Assembly (NCBI GenBank): GCA_023415475.1
Contig: JAEZKL010000135.1
Location: 1 to 28,429, forward strand
Reading direction: 5' to 3'
Source: Bacillota bacterium
GTDB taxonomy: Bacteria > Bacillota > Clostridia > Lachnospirales > Lachnospiraceae
DNA: 28,429 nucleotides
In this document: piece after piece, positions 7,937 through 15,374 of the stretch
Numbering within the stretch: the stretch's first letter is position 1
Layout of the letters: the number at the start of each line of letters is the position of its first letter
Position numbers and translations under genes: made by a program
The notes under the pieces: model-generated
The model's input: only the letters and a program-made list of their open reading frames with translations
Told to the model about the DNA's origin: nothing
Database searches by the model: none

Positions 7937-8548
7937 TTACATATGTTTCAAGCCGGCAATCGAATAATCTTTTTTCATGTCCTTTACATGCTTCATTAGG
8001 TTATATTGTAAACGGAAGGGCTTATAATCACCTACCAAAACAGAATTCATATAACGATTAATGCAACGTTTGTCTCGTTTGTTCTCAAGGCTTCGAAGCC
8101 CCAATTCCAGGTTTTTACGAACACGGAGCATTGCTCTGCTATGGTCCACGGTAGTGATTAGGATTCCATTATCAAAAACCAGCTCAATCAGCTTCTGATA
8201 AGAGAAATATGCAGGAACCTCCCCCTTCAGATAATACTCCTTCACTATATTTGCACCGATTAAGATGGCACCGTTATAACTAACCGGAAACTCTTCAAAG
8301 GAATGCTTCTGAGAGTAGCCTTCCATATGGATACCCCCCAACTTCATTGCTTCATTGGTGAAGAGATCCAGACGGCTTAACTGCAACCGATAATCCTTTA
8401 ATAAGAAATGACTGGAAAAGGAGCATTGTAAAGAAGCAGCAGAATTAGGTAAATACCCCAAAGCAATCGGGTGGATAATACATTCCTGTTCAGCCGCCAA
8501 TATGGTATATTCCGTATTCTTATAATTCATTATTTGTACAATATTCAT
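7937..8548 (-). CDS. Conserved-looking hypothetical protein downstream of folD
   Basis: I do not recognise this 203-residue protein. It begins MNIVQIMNYKNTEYTILAAE and has no signal peptide, no obvious transmembrane segment and no nucleotide-binding or metal motif that I can name. The second half is basic (VRKNLELGLRSLENKRDKRC and the C-terminal LMKHVKDMKKDYS), which would allow nucleic-acid or protein contacts, but that is a guess. I start at ATG 8546-8548, where GGAG lies 9 bases upstream; a GTG five codons earlier has no ribosome site. It follows folD by 57 bases on the same strand with no terminator between, so it is probably co-transcribed with it. Codon use is like its neighbours. Confidence 0.7.
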   Translation of the reverse strand: MNIVQIMNYKNTEYTILAAEQECIIHPIALGYLPNSAASLQCSFSSHFLLKDYRLQLSRLDLFTNEAMKLGGIHMEGYSQKHSFEEFPVSYNGAILIGANIVKEYYLKGEVPAYFSYQKLIELVFDNGILITTVDHSRAMLRVRKNLELGLRSLENKRDKRCINRYMNSVLVGDYKPFRLQYNLMKHVKDMKKDYSIAGLKHM

Positions 8549-8605
8549 TACTTGGTTCTCCACTCACGTTCAATAATCCTGATAAGCAAAAGAGGGATAA
8601 AAAAA

Positions 8606-9466
8606 TTAAATACATGAAAACGACTGATCCATCACGGCCGTTTCAACACAGTTATTCATAAGCATTGCTATTGTCATAGGTCCCACACCGCCGGGAACCG
8701 GTGTTATGGCAGATACATGCTCGATGACATCCGCATAATCAACATCACCACATAATTTATTAGCTGCATCCCTGTGCATTCCGACATCAATTACTACTGC
8801 GCCTTCTTTGATATACTCCCGATTCACAAAGAGAGGTTTACCGATTGCAACGATTAAAATATCCGCACGCTTTGCAACCTCCTTCAGATTCTTAGTTCTG
8901 GAATGACAGATTGTTACGGTTGCATTCTCACGTAGCATTAAAAGAGCCATCGGCTTTCCTACAATATTACTTCTTCCTATGATGACACATTCTTTTCCTT
9001 CTATCTCAATTCCGGAACGCTTCAGCAGTTGAACGACACCGGCAGGCGTACAGGATACAAAGCCCTTTTGTCCGATGCTCAGGGCTCCGACACTCTGTGG
9101 GTGGAAGCCATCCACATCCTTTGTGGGAGCAATCGTCTTGATAATTAAGTCCTCATCGATATGGGAAGGCAATGGTAATTGAACCAATATGCCGTTAACA
9201 CTCGGATCCGAATTTAATTTATCAACTAAGTTCAGGAGTTCCTCCTGTGTCGTATTCTCCGGAAGCTCATAGGAAAGAGAACGGATACCGATATATTCGC
9301 AAGCCTTTTTCTTATTACCTACATACACCGTAGAAGCCGGATCATTACCTACCTGGACAACAGCCAGTGTTATCTGAACGTCTTTCTCCGACAGCTTTGC
9401 CACCTTTTCCTTCAACTCGTCCTTAAGCTCACCGGATATCTTCTTACCATCAATGATTAATGCCAT
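8606..9466 (-). CDS. folD: Bifunctional methylenetetrahydrofolate dehydrogenase/methenyltetrahydrofolate cyclohydrolase
   Basis: Interconverts 5,10-methylene- and 10-formyl-tetrahydrofolate in the cytoplasm, supplying one-carbon units for purines and formyl-Met; in acetogenic or formate-producing clostridia it is also part of C1 metabolism. The protein has 286 residues. The catalytic YxxxK motif is visible at Y48-K52 (VYVGNKKKAC), followed by LVQLPLP, the Rossmann block GRSNIVGKPMA and the C-terminal signature TPVPGGVGPMT. The start is ATG 9464-9466 with GGAGGT 4 bases upstream; an ATG four codons earlier overlaps that ribosome site. A good promoter lies at 9530-9558. A short hairpin with GGCAG/CTGCC arms (9488-9492 and 9504-9508) is in the leader. 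Confidence 0.97.
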   Translation of the reverse strand: MALIIDGKKISGELKDELKEKVAKLSEKDVQITLAVVQVGNDPASTVYVGNKKKACEYIGIRSLSYELPENTTQEELLNLVDKLNSDPSVNGILVQLPLPSHIDEDLIIKTIAPTKDVDGFHPQSVGALSIGQKGFVSCTPAGVVQLLKRSGIEIEGKECVIIGRSNIVGKPMALLMLRENATVTICHSRTKNLKEVAKRADILIVAIGKPLFVNREYIKEGAVVIDVGMHRDAANKLCGDVDYADVIEHVSAITPVPGGVGPMTIAMLMNNCVETAVMDQSFSCI

Positions 9467-9529
9467 AATAACCTCCATTTACCGAAAGGCAGTTCAAGTA
9501 TACCTGCCAATAATCCTTCATTGATATCA

Positions 9530-9558
9530 ATCATAATATATTCTTCGCGATATCACAA
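9530..9558 (-). promoter_or_regulatory. Sigma-A promoter of folD
   Basis: On the minus strand TTGTGA (9553-9558) lies 17 bases before TATGAT (9530-9535, five of six). The -10 box is about 65 bases before the folD ATG. Confidence 0.6.
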
Positions 9559-9594
9559 GAAATATTTACTAACTATACCTGTCTACTCTTTGTA

Positions 9595-10389
9595 TTAGTT
9601 TGTGCCGTAGTTTCTAGGAAGATCAATATTCCTTGAGGCAATGGTATTCCGGTATTCGTTTGCGGAAACTCCGACATTTTTCTTAAATACCCTTGAAAAA
9701 TGAGCCATATCAATAAAGCCCACACGCTCAGCAATATCCCCGATACGTAGCGAGGGATCGCAAAGGAGCTTTTGAGCTTCCTTGATTCGGACATTGTTTA
9801 AAATCTCGGAAAAATTCTGGCTAAGGTTACGATTCAAAAGCTTGCTTAGGTGCCATTGACTGACATATGTCTTCTCGGCTACTTCACAGAGGGTAATCTT
9901 ATGGAAATAGTTCTGTTCTATGTATTTCATTGCATTATTCACTATAAAATTACTTGCTTCATTATCGATATGCTCGCAATCCTCTTCCTTATCCGCCCCC
10001 GGTCGAAGTCCTTTGTCTGTCAGATTCCCTGCCATTGCCGTAATCGCTTCCTCCAGCTCCTCCATACTCGAGGGCTTTAGCAGGAAACGGCTGACACCAA
10101 GGCGAATGGCGCTTTGTGCATATTCGAATTTACGATAGCCGGTAAGGATACTAATTTCCATATCTGAAAATTCACTCTTTAAGCCCGCAATCATAGATAG
10201 ACCATCCAGATCGGGCATAGATATATCGGTAATTACAATATCCGGCCGGTGCTTTCGTATGATCTGAGCACCTTCAGTTCCGTCATTCGCAGTAGCAACA
10301 ATCTTACAATTAAACTGATCCCATTTAATCATCCGGGATATTCCCTCTACTATGATTGGTTCATCATCAATAATTACTACTTTATACAT
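9595..10389 (-). CDS. YesN-type response regulator with AraC DNA-binding domain
   Basis: Cytoplasmic transcription regulator paired with the histidine kinase at 11905-13728. The N-terminal receiver domain (residues 1 to about 118) has the acidic pocket D8-D9, the phospho-acceptor D55 (IVITDISMPDLDG), T83 (ILTGYRKFEYAQ) and K105 (FLLKPS), so all switch residues are intact. After a linker, residues about 155-255 form two helix-turn-helix motifs of the AraC/HTH_18 type, ending with the typical RVGFIDMAHFSRVFKKNVGVSANEYR. The ATG has GGAG 7 bases upstream. It is the last gene of the kinase-binding protein-regulator set, 36 bases after the solute-binding protein. YesN regulators usually activate nearby carbohydrate uptake or hydrolase genes; the target here may be the phosphorylase gene, which is unproven. 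Confidence 0.94.
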   Translation of the reverse strand: MYKVVIIDDEPIIVEGISRMIKWDQFNCKIVATANDGTEGAQIIRKHRPDIVITDISMPDLDGLSMIAGLKSEFSDMEISILTGYRKFEYAQSAIRLGVSRFLLKPSSMEELEEAITAMAGNLTDKGLRPGADKEEDCEHIDNEASNFIVNNAMKYIEQNYFHKITLCEVAEKTYVSQWHLSKLLNRNLSQNFSEILNNVRIKEAQKLLCDPSLRIGDIAERVGFIDMAHFSRVFKKNVGVSANEYRNTIASRNIDLPRNYGTN

Positions 10390-10425
10390 AATGCTGCTCC
10401 ATTCTGCCGATTGGCGATTAAGGAT

Positions 10426-11739
10426 TTATTTTGCATTAATCTCTAATACTTCATTCAACAGCTCCTGCGCTGTCCTGGTACCGTTAGATACATCGACAAT
10501 ACCTGCGACTAGGGTATTATAAGCCTCCTGTGTGATACGTGAGTCGGTCGGTGTGGAGATACTGGTCGCTGTACTGGAGTAATCCAGGCCGGAAATTTCG
10601 AGAGGAGTCATATCAGCCAAAGGCTCTACTCTGGCCGCTGCCTGACCGTTACCGCCCCAGTAGATCGTAACGGACTCGGAATTGGTATGTGCCATAACAA
10701 ATTTTACGGCTGCGTCCCTCTTATCCATATCTTCCCAAGCTTTCTTCGTAATATAAAAGCCGGAGGAGATACCGCCAACCATACTACCCTGCTGTGCTTT
10801 CCCACCTGGAATTACAGGAAAGGAAACAACAACGGTATTCTTCTGATCGGGAATACCGCCTGCATACCAGGAGCCGTCTAGCTGCATCGCAGCCTCCTTA
10901 TTCTTGAACATTTCACCGGCATAATCATTATCAATGGTATCCGTATCCTGCGGAAAAGCACCCATATCCCGTAATATCTTAAACATCTCAAGACCCTTAC
11001 ACCAATCCTCCGGCGCTGTCTTAGGAACCGTCTTATAGCCCTCGGGACCTGCTGCAGACAGCATCAGAAACTCTATCCAATAATGAGGAACATTATTCAA
11101 GGATACGGCAATCGGGACGATACCATTCGACTGGAAGGTCTCAATTGCCTTCACCATCTTATCCCAATCGGTAGGTAAATCCAGATCGTATCGGTCAAAT
11201 AAATCCTTGTTACAAAATAAGCCTTCCCAATAACCGGTGGTAGGTACGGCTCTTTGAACCCCGTCCGGGTTGGCTGCCGCCGCTAAACCGGTCTCCAGTG
11301 TATCACCGGCATATTCGGGATATACCGTTTTAATCTCTTCTATCGTTATAAATTTACCCGCCGCAAGTACATCACTGGCATTTGCATCAATAAAATACTG
11401 AATAACATCCGGTTCGTTACCAACCGCAAAGTCGGCGGCAATTTTAGTCTTCCAATCCTGATCTGCTGACTGCGAATCATCCTCTACGGTTATGTAGGGA
11501 TAATCCTTCATGAACCTGGCATTAATGGTTTGATAATTACCGGCATTAGCATCCGTACCTCCGAACATGGATACCGTGGTCAAAGTCACCGGATTCGGGG
11601 TGACTTCGGATAGGTCTGTATCCTCCAAAGCCCGTTTATTTGAGGTCTTGACTGCATTATTTATGCCACAGCCTGCTATAATCGTAAGAATAAGAACAAA
11701 TACAAGAAGTAGGGATCCATATCTTCCCATGCTTTTCAT
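10426..11739 (-). CDS. Extracellular solute-binding lipoprotein (ABC sugar-transporter type) without a permease gene
   Basis: A 437-residue membrane-tethered substrate-binding protein of the family-1 carbohydrate type. The N-terminus has a signal peptide with lipobox IAGC (C24). The mature part begins with a linker and shows the family landmarks TTVSMFGGTDANAG, NARFMKDYPYITV, VQYFIDANASDVLAAG, FKNKEAAMQLDGSWYAGGIPDQ and PVIPGGKAQQGSMVGGISSGFYI. It probably binds an oligosaccharide. The ATG has GGAGG 8 bases upstream. It sits between the kinase and regulator genes, while no permease or ATPase lies anywhere in the block, so it either serves a transporter encoded elsewhere or feeds ligand information to the kinase. 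A 165-base leader with a stable hairpin separates it from the kinase gene. Confidence 0.92.
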   Translation of the reverse strand: MKSMGRYGSLLLVFVLILTIIAGCGINNAVKTSNKRALEDTDLSEVTPNPVTLTTVSMFGGTDANAGNYQTINARFMKDYPYITVEDDSQSADQDWKTKIAADFAVGNEPDVIQYFIDANASDVLAAGKFITIEEIKTVYPEYAGDTLETGLAAAANPDGVQRAVPTTGYWEGLFCNKDLFDRYDLDLPTDWDKMVKAIETFQSNGIVPIAVSLNNVPHYWIEFLMLSAAGPEGYKTVPKTAPEDWCKGLEMFKILRDMGAFPQDTDTIDNDYAGEMFKNKEAAMQLDGSWYAGGIPDQKNTVVVSFPVIPGGKAQQGSMVGGISSGFYITKKAWEDMDKRDAAVKFVMAHTNSESVTIYWGGNGQAAARVEPLADMTPLEISGLDYSSTATSISTPTDSRITQEAYNTLVAGIVDVSNGTRTAQELLNEVLEINAK

Positions 11740-11904
11740 AATGAAATCCTCCTAAAGTCCATATGATTATGCCTTATACAGAGATGGACATACTTCTCTG
11801 TATTATATATTATAGAAATAATTCTCAGAAATGGCTTTGCTTATATTTGACATTTCTTGTTCAAACTTGTGATTTGTCAACAGAGGATTATAAACTATTC
11901 TCTG
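11740..11904 (-). promoter_or_regulatory. Structured gap between kinase and binding-protein genes
   Basis: A perfect 9-bp stem, ATACAGAGA (11776-11784) with TCTCTGTAT (11795-11803), lies in front of the binding-protein ribosome site. No T run follows on the minus strand, so it may stabilise or process the mRNA. An inverted pair TTGACA/TGTCAA lies at 11847-11852 and 11875-11880, but no -10 box is at the right distance from the minus-strand TTGACA. A weak 5-bp hairpin (11881-11885 with 11900-11904) directly follows the kinase stop codon. Confidence 0.5.
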
Positions 11905-13728
11905 CTAGGCTTCGAATTTGTTCCAGGGGAGATTGGGTAAATTTGATTTTAACTTAGTAGGATCGTAATCCAAGGGTATTGTTATAGTGGAGGCAGTCTC
12001 TTCTTCCGCAATCGGTTCAATCGTTAAGCCATACTCCTCACCATAGATTAGTTTGATTCGCTCATTTACATTATGTATGCCCAAGGCTTCATGCCTTCCA
12101 ACCTTTTCCCCTTCCTGCTCATACCTTCCTTCCAGTATGCTGCGGACTCGTTTCAGATCTTCTTCTGTCATCTCTTTACCGGTGTTTATGATCTGAAGAA
12201 TTGCATTCCTTTCCTTCTTGTATACCTTAATCCAAATGGTTCCGTTCTTCACTTTCTCTACGCCGTGGACCACAGCATTCTCAATCAAGGGTTGAAGAAT
12301 GAGTTGTGGCACCTCCAGCTGAAGCAGTTCATTATCTATCTCTTTCTCAATTTTCAATCTCTTGCCAAAGCGCATAGAGATAATGTAACAGTATGCATCC
12401 ACGCAACGAAGCTCCTCGGCAAGGTTGATCATCTTCTTGTTCGAACGATCCATACTGTAATTGAGTAAGGTACCTAAGGCTTCTATCATCCTTGAGACAG
12501 TGACATCACCAGCCATTCGGGCCTGCCAATTCATCATCTCCAATGTGTTATTAAGAAAATGTGGGTTAATCTGGGATTGTAATGCAATGATTTTTGCGTC
12601 CTTTCTTGCCAGCTTCTCACTATAAGCATATTCAAAAAGATATTTTATCTCCGAGGACATCTGATTGAAGGAGGATTTTAACACCTCGAATTCGGTATTC
12701 GGCATTGGTCTGCCCTCCACCTGCATACCGATATCACCTTTTTCGAGACTTTTTGCTGCCTCAATCATTACTCCCATAGGTTTGGTAATATGATGAGAGA
12801 TAAAGTAAATCATACAGATAAATACCGGAATAATAATGATCGAAATCATAAACATAACACGATACAAATCCTGCAGCTCGGAAAAGATTACTCTTTCATT
12901 GACAACCAGGATGGCACCAAAATGAAAATCATCATATTTTTGCTGATAGATCATACCGGTATAAGGCTTATCCTGAAACTTCTGTAGCTTGCGATTCTTA
13001 CTTGTGGAATACTGAGCCTTCAACATATTAATGATTCCTGCATGGCTCGATGTGTTTAGTCTGGTATCATAGGTAATCATCGAATTCGTATCATTGATAT
13101 AAAAGGCTAACTCATAATCCTTATCCAGAAAGATTCCGTCAATCAGCTTATCCTTGTTCAGTTCCAATATTAAGGTACCGAATTTGGTATAATTAGTCGT
13201 GGTATAGAGATTTCGAATGATATAGATTTTACCGTTGATTACCCGTATATGAGCATCAGACGTATCCTGTCCGGTAATCGACTGAGCTTCTGCGGCAACC
13301 TCCTTCTTATATATATCAATGTATTTACTTTCCTTCTGCTTCGTATAATAGATTCTCTCCGGCTCGTCACTTAGGTAAAAAACCGCAATCTCAAAACGGT
13401 TATCATTATAGAACTTACTGGTCAAATTCCCAGTAATCTGGCGATATAATTCAGATTTCGTAATTTTATTATTATCATATTTACGCCAGGCCTTTTCAAT
13501 CACCTGTTCGTAGGAGGTTTTCTTCGAGATATCAATTGCTTCATCAATTCGCTGAGCATTGAAATAGGTGAAATTCTTCAACCCCTCTTCCATCAGATCG
13601 GTGGTCTTTCCGATAATGTTATTCAGATAGGATACGGTCATAAAGCTGTAAAGTAAGCCAACGGGAATCATCCATACAATCACTACTAATACCAGTAAGG
13701 TCCGCCGTAAAGAGAATATCCTTTTCAT
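11905..13728 (-). CDS. YesM/LytS-type sensor histidine kinase
   Basis: Membrane sensor kinase of 607 residues. TM1 is at about residues 10-33, followed by an extracellular sensing region of about 250 residues (dCACHE-like in length), TM2 at about 290-311, a HAMP linker (about 311-365), the His_kinase dimer region with phospho-acceptor H390 in ALQSQINPHFLNNTLE, and a GHKL ATPase domain with the N box around N484 (LQPLIENAVVHG) and the G box GIHNVNERI (about 550-558). All catalytic motifs are present. I start at ATG 13726-13728: GGAGG lies 8 bases before it, and an ATG five codons upstream overlaps that site. It should phosphorylate the regulator at 9595-10389. The adjacent solute-binding protein gene suggests liganded binding protein as its signal (inference). 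A terminator lies just upstream. Confidence 0.95.
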   Translation of the reverse strand: MKRIFSLRRTLLVLVVIVWMIPVGLLYSFMTVSYLNNIIGKTTDLMEEGLKNFTYFNAQRIDEAIDISKKTSYEQVIEKAWRKYDNNKITKSELYRQITGNLTSKFYNDNRFEIAVFYLSDEPERIYYTKQKESKYIDIYKKEVAAEAQSITGQDTSDAHIRVINGKIYIIRNLYTTTNYTKFGTLILELNKDKLIDGIFLDKDYELAFYINDTNSMITYDTRLNTSSHAGIINMLKAQYSTSKNRKLQKFQDKPYTGMIYQQKYDDFHFGAILVVNERVIFSELQDLYRVMFMISIIIIPVFICMIYFISHHITKPMGVMIEAAKSLEKGDIGMQVEGRPMPNTEFEVLKSSFNQMSSEIKYLFEYAYSEKLARKDAKIIALQSQINPHFLNNTLEMMNWQARMAGDVTVSRMIEALGTLLNYSMDRSNKKMINLAEELRCVDAYCYIISMRFGKRLKIEKEIDNELLQLEVPQLILQPLIENAVVHGVEKVKNGTIWIKVYKKERNAILQIINTGKEMTEEDLKRVRSILEGRYEQEGEKVGRHEALGIHNVNERIKLIYGEEYGLTIEPIAEEETASTITIPLDYDPTKLKSNLPNLPWNKFEA

Positions 13729-13754
13729 CTGATAAGCCTCCATTTAATCGAATA

Positions 13755-13780
13755 GAAAAGGGTTACCCAACGGATAACCC
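13755..13780 (-). terminator. Strong hairpin terminator between mutase and kinase genes, possible attenuator
   Basis: On the minus strand GGGTTATCC (13780-13772) pairs with GGGTAACCC (13768-13760) over 9 pairs including one G-U, with a GTT triloop, followed by TTTTC. It ends only about 27 bases before the kinase ATG, so there is no room for a promoter between. Kinase transcripts must start upstream and read through it. Confidence 0.75.
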
Positions 13781-13808
13781 AGTGTTAGTTAATATAATTA
13801 TAACATTT

Positions 13809-13838
13809 TATATAAGGATTCGGAACTCATAATATCAA
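13809..13838 (-). promoter_or_regulatory. Weak promoter candidate for the kinase-binding protein-regulator genes
   Basis: On the minus strand TTGATA (13833-13838, five of six) is 18 bases from TATATA (13809-13814, four of six). A perfect TATAAT also lies at 13797-13802, without a good -35. Either would place the terminator at 13755-13780 inside the leader. Confidence 0.3.
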
Positions 13839-13868
13839 CTTTGATTAGGAACTGTGAAAAGGTACAAG

Positions 13869-15287
13869 CTACTCCCCCAGTCCTAAGAAGGTCTCAAAGA
13901 CCCGGCAGATATGTTTCTCCTGGCCTTCTATCGGCATCTCACAGAAGATACGAAGCAAAGGCTCCGTTCCTGAGAAACGGATTCCGATCCAACCTCCGTT
14001 CTTAAAGTATAGCTTACAGCCATCCAGATATGAGATTTTCTCCACCTCCAGTGGCAGCTCCGGAAGTAATTTATCCACCAGTAATTGCTGATAGATATCC
14101 TCCTTCTTCTGCTGGTCAAAGCGATAATCACGCTCCTCCATATAAGTACAGCCGTACTCCTCATAGATTTCCTGAACAATCTCAGACAACTTCTTGCCTA
14201 CTACAGCAATCATTTCAACCAATAAGGCTGCGGCATATACCCCGTCCTTTCCCTTAATGTGACCGCGGACCGTCAGACCACCGGAGGATTCTCCGCCGAT
14301 AACAGCATCGGTCTCATTCATTTTAGAGGAGATATGCTTAAAGCCAACCGGCACTTCATAACATTTTTCCCCATAGCTCTCCGCCACCTTATCCAGCAAA
14401 TGAGTGGTTGCGATGTTTCTTACTGCAGCACCCTTCCAGCCCTTGTACTTTAACAGATAATAATATAGAAGTACAAGAATATCATTTGGATGTAAGAAGC
14501 GTCCGTTATCATCGATTACACCGATACGGTCCGCATCTCCGTCCGTAGCTATTCCGATATCACAATGATGGTCAATCACGTAATTCTGCAGGCTTCGCAG
14601 TGTAGCAGCCGAAGGGGATGGCAGCTTCCCGCCAAATAAGGTGTCGTGGCGATCATGGATGATAGAGACATCACATCTGGCTGTCAGTAAAATAGTACGA
14701 AGAGAAGTCTCACTCACCCCGTACATTGGGTCCAACGCGATGCGAAGTCCGCTGTCACGAATCGCCTGCATATCAACATTACTTATGATATTATCGATGT
14801 ATTCGTTCAGAGGATTTAGCTCGAAAATCAAACCGATCTCCAAAGCCTTATCATAATCCATGTCTTGGATAGTTCCCTCTTTTACATCATTAATATAGTT
14901 TTCAATTTCCTGGGTCTGAAATTCATCCGCATCTCTTCCGCCATAGGTAAACACCTTAATTCCGTTATAAATCGCAGGATTATGGCTGGCAGTGATCATC
15001 ATTCCATATGGAAATTCATGCTTCATCACATAATACATGATGAGTGGTGTGGGTGAAGAACGGTTGATCAGATAAGCCTTAATTCCTTCTGCTGCAATGA
15101 CCTGAGCTGCCCAACGCATGGATTCCTTGGAAAGAAAGCGGCGGTCATAACCGAGAACAATTCCTTTTTCCGCCACCCCTTCATCCTTCATTTTCTTAGC
15201 CAGAGCTTTAGACAATATTTGAATATTTACTTTGGTAAACTCCTCACCAATGATTGCTCTCCAACCACCGGTACCAAACTTGATCAT
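13869..15287 (-). CDS. Phosphoglucomutase/phosphomannomutase-family hexose-phosphate mutase
   Basis: Alpha-D-phosphohexomutase of 472 residues that would convert the sugar 1-phosphate released by the phosphorylase into the 6-phosphate. All four family loops are intact: the phosphoserine loop TASHNPAIYNG (S101), the metal-binding loop DGDADR (D249, D251, D253), the sugar-specificity loop GESSGG (332-337) and the phosphate-binding loop RFSGTEP (437-443). The specificity loop does not by itself tell glucose from N-acetylglucosamine phosphates. The N-terminus IKFGTGGWRAIIGEEFT resembles, from memory, the mutase next to the chitobiose phosphorylase gene in Vibrio. The start is ATG 15285-15287 with GGAGG 5 bases upstream; longer starts overlap that ribosome site. 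The phosphorylase stop codon is 87 bases upstream and an inverted repeat lies between. Confidence 0.9.
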   Translation of the reverse strand: MIKFGTGGWRAIIGEEFTKVNIQILSKALAKKMKDEGVAEKGIVLGYDRRFLSKESMRWAAQVIAAEGIKAYLINRSSPTPLIMYYVMKHEFPYGMMITASHNPAIYNGIKVFTYGGRDADEFQTQEIENYINDVKEGTIQDMDYDKALEIGLIFELNPLNEYIDNIISNVDMQAIRDSGLRIALDPMYGVSETSLRTILLTARCDVSIIHDRHDTLFGGKLPSPSAATLRSLQNYVIDHHCDIGIATDGDADRIGVIDDNGRFLHPNDILVLLYYYLLKYKGWKGAAVRNIATTHLLDKVAESYGEKCYEVPVGFKHISSKMNETDAVIGGESSGGLTVRGHIKGKDGVYAAALLVEMIAVVGKKLSEIVQEIYEEYGCTYMEERDYRFDQQKKEDIYQQLLVDKLLPELPLEVEKISYLDGCKLYFKNGGWIGIRFSGTEPLLRIFCEMPIEGQEKHICRVFETFLGLGE

Positions 15288-15300
15288 AGCTACCTCCATT

Positions 15301-15356
15301 ATGGCAACTGCCAATTTAATATACAAGCTGAATTAGAAAACCAATTCACTTGCCAT
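15301..15356. other. Inverted repeat in the phosphorylase-mutase gap
   Basis: ATGGCAA (15301-15307) is the reverse complement of TTGCCAT (15350-15356), and partial pairing continues inward (CTG..AATT with AATTCAC). The right end on the RNA is next to the mutase ribosome site. No T run follows, so it is more likely an mRNA-stabilising or processing hairpin than a terminator. Confidence 0.4.
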
Positions 15357-15374
15357 GAATTAGGATTGGGATTA

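Noticed and set aside
9479..9594. Terminator for the response-regulator gene
   Set aside because: Only a short GGCAG/CTGCC hairpin without a T run is present, and it falls in the folD leader.
11875..11880. TTGACA as the -35 box of the binding-protein gene
   Set aside because: The bases 16-18 downstream (AGAAAT) are not a -10 box.
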